Shown here piece after piece: positions 26,380-36,004 of a DNA stretch of 64,000 bases. A program made the translations under genes and the position numbers. The notes below the pieces were generated by a model. That model was not told where the DNA came from and ran no database searches. It worked only from the letters and a program-made list of their open reading frames with translations. Positions within the stretch are counted from its first letter, which is position 1, and each line of letters opens with the position of its first letter. Origin of the DNA: Bradyrhizobium quebecense (GTDB lineage Bacteria > Pseudomonadota > Alphaproteobacteria > Rhizobiales > Xanthobacteraceae); contig NZ_CP088022.1 of the NCBI RefSeq assembly GCF_013373795.3, forward strand, positions 7,378,001 to 7,442,000. The letters run 5' to 3'.

Positions 26380-26811
26380 ATGCATTACTGCGCCGTGCTG
26401 AAGCCCGCCGGCCTCGAGAACGCCAGGGACATCATCACCGCAAGTTACAGCAAGGACCCCGCGGATGCGGCCTGCAAGGATGACCCCGGCTTGAAGAGAT
26501 TCTCCGATTTCATGGCCGAGCACATGCCGGGCGAGGATCGAGACAATTCCTACGTGGTCTATGGATACAACGCCGCGCAGGCGCTGGTTGAGGTGCTCAG
26601 GCAATGCGGGGATGACCTGACGCGCGCCAACGTCATGAGGCAGGCCGAGGCTTTGAACGGGGCGCACCTCGACATGCTGCTTCCGGATATCGCGTTGACG
26701 ACATCGCCAAGCGACCACTATCCGATCGAACGAATGCAACTACAGAAGTTCGATGGGCGGAACTGGGTGCGATTTGGCGCCGGCGTTGAAGGCGCGCTGG
26801 ACAAGAAGTGA
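26380..26811 (+). pseudogene. 3' fragment of a branched-chain amino acid-type ABC binding protein
   Basis: The translation (VLKPAGLENARDIITASYSK, DDPGLKRFSDFMAEHMP, YGYNAAQALVEVLRQCGDDL, LLPDIALTTSPSDHYPIER) corresponds to the C-terminal third, about 140 residues, of a LivK-like (Peripla_BP_6) protein of roughly 400 residues. The signal peptide and the first two thirds are missing, and upstream DNA encodes nothing related. It is a decayed remnant. Confidence 0.78.
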
Positions 26812-27023
26812 AGGGCCATTGGCGGAGGATCCTGTCGGTAGGTAAAACTGTATTTCCGGCAATGGCTCAAATGGTGGGTTCCCGGCAGCTCGACAATTGC
26901 GTTGTCTTTCAACGAGCTTGCCGAGCCCTTTCTACGCCGCCGATATGCGCTCCCTGAACTGCGATTAACCCTTGCTTAGGCGTGGCTAACTGCCTTGCAA
27001 GCAAAGATTGCAAGGACCAACGA

Positions 27024-29288
27024 ATGTCACTTTTTGAGAACGCGCCGGATCGCACGCTTCCGGAGGTATCGTGTTCTGCCGATGATACGCGCCTGCTGCC
27101 GGTCCTCAGCGTGGCGACGCTGTTCGTATCCGCGCTGCTGCTGTTCCTGATTCAGCCGATGTTCGCGAAAATGGTGCTGCCGAAGCTTGGCGGCGCGCCC
27201 TCGGTCTGGTCGGTGGCGATGGTGTTCTTCCAGGCCGTCCTGCTCGCCGGCTATGCCTATGCGCATCTGCTCGGCCGGTTGTTCGGGCCGCAGCGCGCGG
27301 GCCTCGTCCATCTGCTCCTGCTCGTGGTCACGGCCATGACCTTGCCAATCGCGATCGCGCCCAATTGGGGTGCGCCACCCGCCGATGGGACCGCGCTCTA
27401 GCTGTTCGGGCTGTTCGCTGCGTCAATCGGCCTGCCGTTCTTCGCGTTGTCGGCCAGCGCCCCCTTGCTGCAGAGCTGGTTCGCCGGAAGCGGCCATCGC
27501 GATGCCAGCAATCCCTACGTGCTCTATGCCGCGTCGAATCTTGGCTCGTTCGCGGCTCTGTTTGCCTATCCTGTCGTTGTCGAGCCACTGCTGGCGCTGA
27601 ATATGCAGGCGAGCATCTGGTCGTTCGGCTTTGCGGTCCTCGCGCTGCTCGTCGCGGCGGTTGCCTTCGTGCTCGGACGAGGCAATGGCGCCGTGAAGGC
27701 GACGCCGTCGCCGGAGACATCGGTCATCAGCGCGGCCGACAGGCTGCAATGGATCGCGCTTGCGGCCATTCCGTCCGGGTTGGTCATCGCGGTGACCGGG
27801 TATCTGACGACCGACGTCGCGGCCGCGCCCTTTCTCTGGGTTATTCCGCTGGCGCTCTATCTGTTCACCTTCGTTGTCGTGTTCCGCGACCGGCCGTGGA
27901 TCAGCCACGCGACCGTGGTGCGCCTCGTTCCGTTCGCCGTGGCCCCGCTTGCGATCAGTCTGGTTGGCGCCAAGATGTTCTGGTTCACGACGATCGTGCT
28001 CCATCTCGTCGTGTTCGCGCTGTTGGCGCTGCTCTGTCATGGCGAGCTTTATGCCCGGCGCCCGCACCCGCAGCGGCTGACGGAGTTCTTCCTGTGCACC
28101 TCGCTCGGCGGTGTGCTGGGCGGCGCCTTCGCGGGGCTGCTGGCGCCGCAGATATTTTCCGGCAATTACGAATATCCGATCCTGATCGCACTCGCATTGC
28201 TGGCACTGCCCGGCATGTTCGCAGGCGGTGCGCGCCAGGCGCTGATGAAGGCGTCGCCATGGCTGGCGGTGGCGATCGCGCTTGCCACGGTCTGGTACGT
28301 GACCCAACTGCAGCTTCCGGCCTCCTTCGAGCTGCCGTTCCGGGCCTTGCTGGTCCTGCTGGCGGCCGGCATGATATTTTTGCGCCAGCGGCCGGTGTCA
28401 TTCGCCGGATTGGCGATCGCCGGCCTGATGCTGACGACGTTCTGGCGTCCGGGCATGGCCCCGATCGAGACCGCGCGCAGCTTCTTCGGGATCCATACCG
28501 TGGTCGACCTCGCAGATGGCCGCGCGCGGCTGCTGTTCCACGGCAACACGATGCATGGCGCAGAGCGGTTGCGCAACGACGACGGCACGCCGGTCGAGGG
28601 AGCGCCTCAGCCTCAGAGCTACTACTATCTGGGCAGCCCGCTAGCCGAAGGGGTTGCGGCGATACGCAGCGCCCGGAGCGGCTTCGGACGGGTTGCGGTC
28701 GTCGGTCTCGGTACCGGCACGCTCGCTTGCCTCCGTCGCGGCGCCGAGAACTGGACGTTCTTCGAGATCGATCCCGAGGTGATCCGGATCGCGAGCAATC
28801 CAACCCTCTTCACGTTCCTGTCGCGCTGCGCGCCGAAGGCCAGCCTCGTGCTCGGCGATGCGCGTCTCACACTGCAGGCCTCACTTGATCGCTACGACCT
28901 GATCGTGCTGGACGCCTTCTCGTCCGATAGCATTCCGGTCCACCTGCTGACGCGTGAAGCGATCGCCGGCTATGTGTCGAAGCTGGCGCCGCACGGGGTC
29001 ATCCTCGTGCACATCTCCAACCGTCATCTCGATCTCGCGCCGATCATGGCGAATATCGCGCAGTCCCAGGGGTTGATCGCACTCTTCAAGGAAGGACATC
29101 CCGTCGGCGACGTCATGACCACGCTGAGGACGGCGTCCCGGGTGGTGATGCTTGCGCGCACGCCTGACGATGTCGGCAAGGCGGCCCGGCATTGGGCCGC
29201 CACGTCGCCGGATCCGGCCAGCGCACTCTGGACGGACGACTACTCGAATCTCCTTGGCCCCATGCTGCGGGCGAAGCTCGGCTCCTGA
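27024..29288 (+). pseudogene. Spermidine synthase-like protein with membrane N-terminus, interrupted by an amber codon
   Basis: Codons 1-125 encode a membrane region starting FVSALLLFLIQPMFAKMVLP. A TAG stands at 27399-27401, and the same frame continues without another stop to 29288, as if one Trp codon (TGG) had become TAG: homologous proteins carry a hydrophobic segment through this site. Codons 127-480 are further membrane segments. The C-terminal third is a spermidine-synthase-like methyltransferase fold with GLGTGTLAC and VLDAFSSDSIPVHLLTREA. The intact product would be 754 residues. The gene is either freshly inactivated, a sequencing error, or read through. Other sequence is well preserved, so the change is recent. 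Confidence 0.8.
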
Positions 29289-29479
29289 GCGCGCGTAGAA
29301 CTGCGCGTGGCCAACTTCTACGGTCATGTTTGCTGCGGTACGACAGAGGATCGGACAGCCCGGATTGGCTAAAGGAGTGTTAAGAGCCATGTCCGATTTT
29401 CGTCGATCGCGCAGAACTGACATTAAATTGTCATGCTGTAGGAATCGGAGAAGCTTGCCACAAGCGGCGTGAGGACAAC

Positions 29480-30790
29480 ATGACGGCCTTCATCACTTGG
29501 AAGGCGGAAGTTGGAATATCCTCGCAAATGAGGTCGGCACCGGATGAGTGCCAAGCGTGCCCGGATGGTCTCCTGAAGCGCTTTGCGCGCGACCAGTCCG
29601 GCAGCTACGCGATTATCATCGCCTTGCTGATGCCAGTCCTGGTGGGAACCGCAGGACTCGGTACCGAGGTCGCGTGGTGGTTCTACAAGCACAAGAATAT
29701 GATGAGCGCGGCCGACTCCGCGGCGGTCAGTGCAGCCACCGCCGGCACCAATTTTGCGACCGAAGCCAACGCCATCACGACGTTCTACGGCTACGCGAAC
29801 GGGATCGGCAACGTCACCGTCACCGTGAACCAGCCGCCGTCCACGGGAAGCTTCACTTCCAGCTCCCAGGCGGTCGAAGTCATCATCACCCAGCCGCAAG
29901 CGCGGCTCATGTCGGCGTTGTTTGGCTCGGGAGCGGTGCCAGTCACGGCCCGTGCCGTCGCACTGGGCAATGTCGGCACAGGTTGCGTGCTGGCGCTCGA
30001 CCCGACCGCCAATCCCGCCGTGACGGTGAAGGGCAACACCCAGCTCAACCTGATCAACTGCAACCTCTATGACAACTCCAACGGCGGCTCGGCGCTCAAT
30101 GTCAGCGGGACGGCAACGATATCCGCAGCCATGGTTGGCGTCGTCGGCGGGGTTTCCGGCACGAGCAGCATCACGGCGACCAACGGCATTCGGACCGGCA
30201 TCAGGGCGATCGCGGATCCCTATGCCAATGTCACGCCCACGATGCCGACATGGTGCGACTACTCGAACAAGTTCAACGTGAAGGGGACGACGACCCTCAG
30301 TCCGGGGAGCTATTGCGGTGACATTTCGGTGGCCGCGGGTGCCACGCTGACATTCAATCCGGGAATTTACTATTTCAACGGCGCGAACCTGTCGGTGGCC
30401 GGCAACGCTACGATCACGGGAACGGGCGTCACCTTGGTGTTTACCGGCTCGGGCGGCAACTGGGGCTCGGCGACGATCGGGAGCAACGCCAATGTCAGCC
30501 TCACGGCGCCGACGAGCGGAACGACCGCTGGAATCGCAATCTATGGCGACCGGAGGATGCCGGTGGGTACCAGCTTCAACTTGACGGGCGGCGGTACACA
30601 GAATCTGCAGGGAGCGGTCTACCTCCCGAAAGGGGCGCTGAGCTTCAGTGGCGGCAATGGCACGAGCACGACATGTACGCAAATCATCGCCGACACGATC
30701 TCGATCGTCGGAAATTCCAATGTCCAGGTCAATTGCGCTGCGATGGGCGGCAATGCCATCGGTACGGCGACAGCGCAGCTTGTCGAGTAA
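29480..30790 (+). CDS. Tad-type pilus assembly protein (TadG-like)
   Basis: The 436-residue protein has a positively charged head, then QSGSYAIIIALLMPVLVGTA, a single membrane segment of the TadE/TadG type, followed by GTEVAWWFYKHKNMMSAADS AAVSAA. The rest is a large Gly/Asn/Thr/Ser-rich extracytoplasmic domain with repeated beta-strand patterns (TVKGNTQLNLINCNLYDNS, FNPGIYYFNGANLSVAGNAT). It is probably exposed on the cell surface or part of a pilus. Two TadE-like genes follow, but no Tad secretion ATPase is in the window. Confidence 0.75.
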   Translation: MTAFITWKAEVGISSQMRSAPDECQACPDGLLKRFARDQSGSYAIIIALLMPVLVGTAGLGTEVAWWFYKHKNMMSAADSAAVSAATAGTNFATEANAITTFYGYANGIGNVTVTVNQPPSTGSFTSSSQAVEVIITQPQARLMSALFGSGAVPVTARAVALGNVGTGCVLALDPTANPAVTVKGNTQLNLINCNLYDNSNGGSALNVSGTATISAAMVGVVGGVSGTSSITATNGIRTGIRAIADPYANVTPTMPTWCDYSNKFNVKGTTTLSPGSYCGDISVAAGATLTFNPGIYYFNGANLSVAGNATITGTGVTLVFTGSGGNWGSATIGSNANVSLTAPTSGTTAGIAIYGDRRMPVGTSFNLTGGGTQNLQGAVYLPKGALSFSGGNGTSTTCTQIIADTISIVGNSNVQVNCAAMGGNAIGTATAQLVE

Positions 30791-30804
30791 GCTGGAGGAA
30801 TGAG

Positions 30805-31302
30805 ATGGAAACGGGCACGATAGGTAGTGAGCGCCGTTCTCGACGACGCTGCATCCTTTTCCGTCGCAGGTTCGGAAATGACACGCGCGGTGTCGCCGCG
30901 ATTGAATTCGGCGTCCTGGTTCCGCTGCTTTCGCTGATGGTCGTTTCGGTGACCGATATCGGCCTTGCGATCTACCGCAAGATGCAGGTGGAGGGTTCGT
31001 CGCAGGCAGGCGTCGAATATGCCATCGCACATGGCTTCGACGCCAATGCGATTTCGACCGCCGTGGCAGCTGCGACGAATTCCAATGTGATCAGCGCTTC
31101 GCCGGCTCCGATCAAATTTTGCGGGTGTGCGACCGCCTCGGGCGTCAGCAGCATGACCTGCGGCGCAACGTGTCCCGGAGGTGGAACGGCGGGCACGTAC
31201 ACCATCGTCTCCGCGCAAGGCAGCTACTCGACCATCATCAACTATCAGGTCGTTCCGAACAGCTATGTCATCAGCACCCAGTCGACGGCGAGGCTGCAGT
31301 GA
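30805..31302 (+). CDS. TadE-like pseudopilin
   Basis: The 165-residue protein has an Arg-rich head then GVAAIEFGVLVPLLSLMVVS, the Glu-containing TadE hydrophobic segment, and an extracytoplasmic tail with a CGCATASGVSSMTCGATCPG cysteine cluster. GGAGGAATGAG precedes ATG 30805, 14 bases after the previous stop. It probably acts with its neighbours in a Tad pilus. Confidence 0.82.
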   Translation: METGTIGSERRSRRRCILFRRRFGNDTRGVAAIEFGVLVPLLSLMVVSVTDIGLAIYRKMQVEGSSQAGVEYAIAHGFDANAISTAVAAATNSNVISASPAPIKFCGCATASGVSSMTCGATCPGGGTAGTYTIVSAQGSYSTIINYQVVPNSYVISTQSTARLQ

Positions 31303-31679
31303 AACGCGCATTCTGGCCCGACCGGAGCGGGGCGTCGGCACTCGAATTCGGCCTGATCGCGCCGTTCTTCTTCGCGTTCCTGTTCGGCGTCATCGAGTTC
31401 GGGCTGTTGATGTGGACGCAGGTGGGAATGCAGCACGCAGTGGCGGTCACGGCGCGATGCGCCAGCGTCAACGCCACGCTTTGTCCGACCGGCAACCCGA
31501 GCGCGATCGCCACCTACGCAACCCAGCAGGCGTTTGGACTGAGCTTGCCGTCCTCGACATTCACCTACAGTGCCGCAGCGTGCGGCAGCCAGGTGAGCGC
31601 AAACTATCAATTCCAGTTTCCCCAGATCCTCAATCTGGCGCCGTTCACGCTGACGGCCGCGGCCTGCTTCCCGGCCTGA
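31299..31679 (+). CDS. TadE-like pseudopilin, second
   Basis: The 126-residue protein starts at GTG 31299, overlapping the previous stop (GTGA). SGASALEFGLIAPFFFAFLF is the TadE-type segment with its conserved Glu, followed by a small extracytoplasmic domain with four cysteines. Coupled translation with the upstream gene is likely. Confidence 0.8.
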   Translation: MKRAFWPDRSGASALEFGLIAPFFFAFLFGVIEFGLLMWTQVGMQHAVAVTARCASVNATLCPTGNPSAIATYATQQAFGLSLPSSTFTYSAAACGSQVSANYQFQFPQILNLAPFTLTAAACFPA

Positions 31680-31709
31680 AAGTTCGCCTCTTGAGGCGCG
31701 CCGCAAAGA

Positions 31710-31739
31710 TATCGGCGCCCCGTGCCCGGGGCGCCGATA
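31710..31739 (+). terminator. Strong hairpin after the Tad gene group
   Basis: TATCGGCGCCCC and GGGGCGCCGATA are perfect 12-base arms with a six-base loop, 30 bases after the last Tad gene and before the convergent phosphodiesterase gene. It may serve both strands. Confidence 0.75.
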
Positions 31740-31773
31740 AATAGGCCATTCGGTGCGTTGCTCCCTTTGCGCT

Positions 31774-33432
31774 TTACTTCAGCTTCAAGGCCTCGACACC
31801 TTCGTCACGAACCGCCTGGAGGCTGCGCGGGTTGAGGTCGAGCGCATGGAGGATCGTCGGCGCGATCTGGGTGGTGAAGGTCGTCTCATCGACGACCCTC
31901 GCATGCTTGATGCGCGGCGAAGAGACCAGCAGCAGCACGTTGCGATCGTCGTTGGAGAAGCCGCCGTGCTCGGCGAGCTTGCTGCCGCCGGTGCAGATGA
32001 CGCCATGATCGGTGATGGCGATGAAGTCCGGCACCCGGCTGTTGTGGAACGGATCCTCATAGAGCTTGGTCAGTTCGTCGCGGTCGAGCAGCTTCTGGAT
32101 ATGCAGATCGGCGGCGTGGGCGAGGATGTAAGCCTTGGCATCTGCGTAGTAGGGATGGCCGGTCGCCGGATTGGTCGCTTGCTGCAGCTCCGGCGACAAC
32201 CAGACCAGCGCCTCGTCATCGCAGATCTCGAAGCCGTTGGTGCCGAAGCCGGGCGCCTTGCTGTACAGCGCATCGGAGATCGCCACGCGGTCCTTGACGT
32301 CGATTGGTGACTGGCCGTGCTTGGCGCTGACGATGATCAGCGTCGAATCGTAGAGGTTTTGCGCCTTGAGTTCATTGACGAACTTGCCGAGCGCGTCGTC
32401 CACGAACTGGAATTGCAGCGTGAGCGCATTGCCGGGCGTTGCCTTGCCGTCGGCATAGCCGCCGACGAGCGACTTGTCGGCATCGGCATGGCCGGCCTTG
32501 GCGAGCTTCTGGCCGACGCTGACCGCCTGGAAGTTCATGCCGAAGATCGCGGGCACCGGCTGACGCTGGCTGCGCGTGCCGTCATAGCCGTCGATCCAGT
32601 TCAACACCGCCTTCACTTTCAGCGAGTCGTAGGAGCGGACGCCGGTGTAGCTCGTGGTGTAGTCGTCGCCGGGCTGGGCGCCGGCGTCGATGGTGTCCTG
32701 CGAATTGATTTCCGGCGTGAAGAGCTCGTCGAGGCCCTTGCCCGACGGGCCCGCAAGGTCCTCATAGGCTGGATGCTTGTCGGACCAGGCCGTGCGCATT
32801 CCGGCCTCCTTGATGACTTCGAAGATCGTGTTGGTGCGCACGTAATCATGCGGATAGACCGGCACGCACTGGCCGTTCACGAGCTTGCGCTGCATGTGAT
32901 CCGGATCGAGCTGGGTGTAGACCTGACCCAGCGTGCCGCCGGCGGTGTAATCGGCGACCAGCCCGCTGGAGTAATTGTAGGTCCTGTCGAGCGCTTCGAA
33001 GTTGGTGAGTTCGGTTCCTGCCGGGCCCACGCAGCCGGGGTCCGCAAGACCCTGGCTGGTGTAGAAGGCCTTCGCCGGATATTCGGTGCGGTCATAGCTG
33101 TCGTCATAGAACAGGCCGCCGCCCTTCGGCGTGGCGCCCGTGACCTGCGCGAGCATGCCGGGAAAGCTGTCGGATGGCGCGGTGGTATAGGCGTTCGGAT
33201 AGACCACGCCCTTTCCGGTGAGCTGGGCGAAGTTGCCGCCGGGGCGGCTTTCGACCCAACGCTTCAAATCGACGGCGTGCATGCCGTCGACGCTGATCAG
33301 CAGGACGTGCTTGTAGCCATGTCGCTGCGAATGGTCATTGTCGTCGTCCGCTTGCGCGACGGCGACGCCGCAAGCCAGCATGGCTGCCGCTATCGCGGCC
33401 GTTGACAAGAAATAGTCACGAAAGCCACTCAT
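31774..33432 (-). CDS. Exported alkaline phosphatase-superfamily phosphodiesterase
   Basis: The 552-residue protein has a signal peptide ending GVAVAQADDD, then HVLLISVDGMHAVDLKRW with the first metal Asp and TTAPSDSFPGML with the nucleophile region of nucleotide pyrophosphatase/phosphodiesterase enzymes. IIVSAKHGQSP, ITDHGVICTGG and EHGGFSNDDRN supply later metal ligands. It probably acts in the periplasm on phosphodiesters or nucleotides. ATG 33432 follows AGAGGGG. An in-frame upstream extension to 33642 is disfavoured, since the signal peptide begins here. Confidence 0.85.
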   Translation of the reverse strand: MSGFRDYFLSTAAIAAAMLACGVAVAQADDDNDHSQRHGYKHVLLISVDGMHAVDLKRWVESRPGGNFAQLTGKGVVYPNAYTTAPSDSFPGMLAQVTGATPKGGGLFYDDSYDRTEYPAKAFYTSQGLADPGCVGPAGTELTNFEALDRTYNYSSGLVADYTAGGTLGQVYTQLDPDHMQRKLVNGQCVPVYPHDYVRTNTIFEVIKEAGMRTAWSDKHPAYEDLAGPSGKGLDELFTPEINSQDTIDAGAQPGDDYTTSYTGVRSYDSLKVKAVLNWIDGYDGTRSQRQPVPAIFGMNFQAVSVGQKLAKAGHADADKSLVGGYADGKATPGNALTLQFQFVDDALGKFVNELKAQNLYDSTLIIVSAKHGQSPIDVKDRVAISDALYSKAPGFGTNGFEICDDEALVWLSPELQQATNPATGHPYYADAKAYILAHAADLHIQKLLDRDELTKLYEDPFHNSRVPDFIAITDHGVICTGGSKLAEHGGFSNDDRNVLLLVSSPRIKHARVVDETTFTTQIAPTILHALDLNPRSLQAVRDEGVEALKLK

Positions 33433-33722
33433 GAGTTCGCCCCTCTTTGATTTCGGTGAGTTTGGAATCGCCTGCGCTGGCCGCGACAACTTGTCGCGGT
33501 CAATTGACGGCGGCATGACGCTTTCATGCGAGTTCGATGACCGTGGTCGGGGCTGACCGGCATCCGATGATTGCAGGATTGGCCCAATCTGGGCGACGCT
33601 CCGGCCGGGCGACGCCGCGCAACGGCAAGCTTTGCCGTTCAAACGCGGACATCGCGTCTCTGACGTCTTACGCTGGACTGCGCGACACTGCCGGCTCTAT
33701 GAGAGCATGAGGGGGAACGCGC
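33433..33722. other. Divergent intergenic region
   Basis: These 290 bases lie between the phosphodiesterase and TctC-like genes. No gene or clear repeat is seen; it should contain both promoters. Confidence 0.4.
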
Positions 33723-34709
33723 ATGCCCAACATGTCTCGCCGGCCATTCCTGCAACTCGCGCTCGGCGCGGCGACGCTGCCGGTTGCTTCCCGCGGCACG
33801 CGCGCGGAAACGCTTGCGCGCCCCATCACGATGATCGTGCCGTTCGCCGCCGGTGGGCCGACCGACGTGCTGGCGCGGATCCTCACCGAATATATGCGCA
33901 ATTCGCTCGGCCATCCCGTCATTATCGAGAATGTCACGGGCGCCTCCGGCACTGTCGCGGGCCTGCGCGCCTCGCGCGCGGCGCCGGACGGCACCACGAT
34001 CACGATCGGGCATTGGGGCACGCATTGCCTCAATGGCGCGATCTATCAGCTGCAATATGACGTGCGCGAATTCGCGCCGATTGCGCTGCTCGCGAGCGGA
34101 CCGCAGCTCATCATCGGACGGCCCGATCTGCCGGCGAAGAATCTGAAGGAGCTGATCGCCTGGCTCAAGACCAATGGCGACAAGGCGACCGCCGGCACCG
34201 CGGGCCCGGGTTCGGGCGCGCATGTCGCGGGCGTGTTCTTCCAGCAGCTGACGGCTACCCACTTCTCATTCGTGCCGTATCGCGGCGCCGGCCCTGCGCT
34301 GAACGATCTGATGGCCGGGCATATCGACATCATGTTCGATCAGGCCTCCAACTCGCTGCCGCAGGTGAAGAGCGGAACCGTGAAGGCTTTTGCGGTGACC
34401 GCATCATCGCGGCTCGCATCGGCACCCGAGATTCCGACCGTCGACGAGGCCGGACTGCTGGGACTCTATATCGCCTATTGGCACGGCATCTGGGCGCCGA
34501 AGGGCACGGGCCCCGATATCGTTTCGACGCTGTCGAAGGCGGTGATGTCGGCGCTCGCCGAGCCCGTCGTTCGGCAACGCTTCGCCGAGCTCGGGCAGGA
34601 GATCCCGTCACCGGACAAGCAGACCCCCGCCGCGCTGCGCGACCATCAGGCCGCCGAGGTCGAGAAATGGTGGCCGATCGTCAAGTCGGCCAACATCAAG
34701 GCGGAATAG
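33723..34709 (+). CDS. Tripartite tricarboxylate transporter binding protein (Bug/TctC family)
   Basis: The 328-residue protein begins with a twin-Arg-like signal (SRRPFLQLALGAATLPVA). The Bug family marks are ITMIVPFAAGGPTDVLARIL, ENVTGASGTVAG and PAKNLKELIAWLK. It binds carboxylates or similar small molecules in the periplasm. The TctA/TctB membrane genes are not in the window; orphan Bug proteins are common in related bacteria. A TetR gene follows by 110 bases. Confidence 0.88.
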   Translation: MPNMSRRPFLQLALGAATLPVASRGTRAETLARPITMIVPFAAGGPTDVLARILTEYMRNSLGHPVIIENVTGASGTVAGLRASRAAPDGTTITIGHWGTHCLNGAIYQLQYDVREFAPIALLASGPQLIIGRPDLPAKNLKELIAWLKTNGDKATAGTAGPGSGAHVAGVFFQQLTATHFSFVPYRGAGPALNDLMAGHIDIMFDQASNSLPQVKSGTVKAFAVTASSRLASAPEIPTVDEAGLLGLYIAYWHGIWAPKGTGPDIVSTLSKAVMSALAEPVVRQRFAELGQEIPSPDKQTPAALRDHQAAEVEKWWPIVKSANIKAE

Positions 34710-34725
34710 ACGCAATCATCTGATT

Positions 34726-34740
34726 CAAAAAGTGTTTTTG
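34726..34740 (+). terminator. Short hairpin after the TctC-like gene
   Basis: CAAAAA and TTTTTG surround a GTG loop, 17 bases after the stop. It is weak and AT-only; it could help to separate the TctC transcript from the TetR gene. Confidence 0.3.
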
Positions 34741-34788
34741 ACCGGCCCCGATCCGAGCTCGTTGCCTTGAAAAGATGGTCCATACTCC

Positions 34789-34810
34789 TATATGTTCACT
34801 CGTACATATA
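34789..34810. promoter_or_regulatory. Inverted repeat, probable TetR operator
   Basis: TATATGT and ACATATA are perfect seven-base arms around eight bases, and one more symmetric C/G pair lies inside. The 22-base site ends nine bases before the TetR ATG, so a bound regulator would block its own gene. Size and spacing fit TetR-family operators. Confidence 0.7.
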
Positions 34811-34819
34811 AGAGCGACG

Positions 34820-35536
34820 ATGACTGATCCGAGTAAATTGGTGGCGGCGCAGGCCTCCCGGCCCAAGGGACGTCGCAGCAAGGACATGCCCGACGGCCGC
34901 CAGGCGCTGCTGATCGCGGCGACCGAGGCCTTTGCGAGTCTCGGTTTCGACGGCGCCGACCTGCGCAGCGTCGCGGCGGCGGCGGGTGTCGCGCCGAATC
35001 TCGTGCGCGTCCATTTCGGCAACAAGGCCGCGCTGTGGGAGGCCTGCCTCGACCGCATCGTTACACTTGCGGAGCCTGTGATGGCCGAGGTGCACACCAT
35101 CGCCACGGACACGCGCCGTTCGCTGGCTGACCGGCTGCGCGATCTCATCATCCGCGTCGCCACGTTCTATGCCGCGCATCCGCAAGTGAGGGACTTCGTG
35201 GTTCGCCACGGCGCGGAAGCGCCGGAGCGCTCCGCAATGGTGACCGAAAAGCTGCTGCGTCCGGCCTATGAGAGCGCGCGCGAGCTCTTCGAGGCCGGCA
35301 TCGCGGCGGGCATCATCCGCAGCAGCCATCCGGCGCTGTTCTTTGCGTTGCTCAACGCGGCGCTCAACCAGCCGCCGGCGTTTCCGATGCTGCTCGGCCG
35401 GTTTGCGCCCGAGATCGATCCCGAGACAGCGCGGACGCAGCTGCTCGATACGACGATCGCAACGCTTCTGCATCTTCCGCCGTCGCAAGCCGACGCCGAA
35501 CCCGCCGCCGGCAACGGCCTCACGCCGCTGTCGTGA
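34820..35536 (+). CDS. TetR-family transcriptional regulator
   Basis: The 238-residue protein has an N-terminal helix-turn-helix at about residues 28-75 (DGRQALLIAATEAFASLGFD, then VAAAAGVAPNLVRVHFGNKA) and a helical ligand domain. The perfect inverted repeat immediately upstream suggests autorepression. Its other target may be the TctC-like gene, but the site lies after that gene and not in front of it. The inducer is unknown. Confidence 0.88.
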   Translation: MTDPSKLVAAQASRPKGRRSKDMPDGRQALLIAATEAFASLGFDGADLRSVAAAAGVAPNLVRVHFGNKAALWEACLDRIVTLAEPVMAEVHTIATDTRRSLADRLRDLIIRVATFYAAHPQVRDFVVRHGAEAPERSAMVTEKLLRPAYESARELFEAGIAAGIIRSSHPALFFALLNAALNQPPAFPMLLGRFAPEIDPETARTQLLDTTIATLLHLPPSQADAEPAAGNGLTPLS

Positions 35537-35583
35537 CATCCAGTCTCGACCAACACTTCAAACTGTCAGTGAGAGAGTGAACC

Positions 35584-35835
35584 ATGAAACTTCGTCTTGC
35601 CCTCGTGCTTCTCGGCGCAACCATCGCGCCCGCGTTGGCCCAGTCCGGACTGAACGAATCGATGCAGCGTCAAGCCTGCATGGGTGACGCGGTCCGCCTG
35701 TGCGGCGCCTACATTCCGGATCGCGGCCGGATCAGGGATTGCATGGCGGCGCAGGTCGAGCAGCTCAGCCCATCATGCCGCGCGGTGTTCGATGCATCGG
35801 TGCAGGCCGAGCGATCGCCGTCGTCGCGGCGGTGA
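35584..35835 (+). CDS. Small exported cysteine-rich protein
   Basis: The 83-residue protein has a signal peptide ending ALAQSG. Its mature part (QACMGDAVRLCGAYIPDRGR, then IRDCMAAQVEQLSPSCRAVF) matches one unit of the cysteine-rich GLG1-type repeat: four cysteines spaced as C-x7-C-x12-C-x11-C, with LSPSC. It is a periplasmic protein of unknown function. The gene starts 47 bases after the TetR gene. Confidence 0.72.
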   Translation: MKLRLALVLLGATIAPALAQSGLNESMQRQACMGDAVRLCGAYIPDRGRIRDCMAAQVEQLSPSCRAVFDASVQAERSPSSRR

Positions 35836-36004
35836 TCCGCGCCGCCGGTCCCAGAATCATGCGTCCAGGCAACAGGTCGCAGCCAACAGCGGTTGCCGGA
35901 GGAGCAGTCCTCGCAAATCCGTGAAAACACCTCCTTCCGTTAACCTTTGATTAACCATGCGGTCCGATTGTTAACCATTCGACAAGAGAACCGAGTCAGA
36001 GGCG

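Noticed and set aside
27399..27401. TAG as a recoded codon (pyrrolysine-like)
   Set aside because: No sign of recoding genes or a downstream structure, and the site fits a single Trp-to-stop change.
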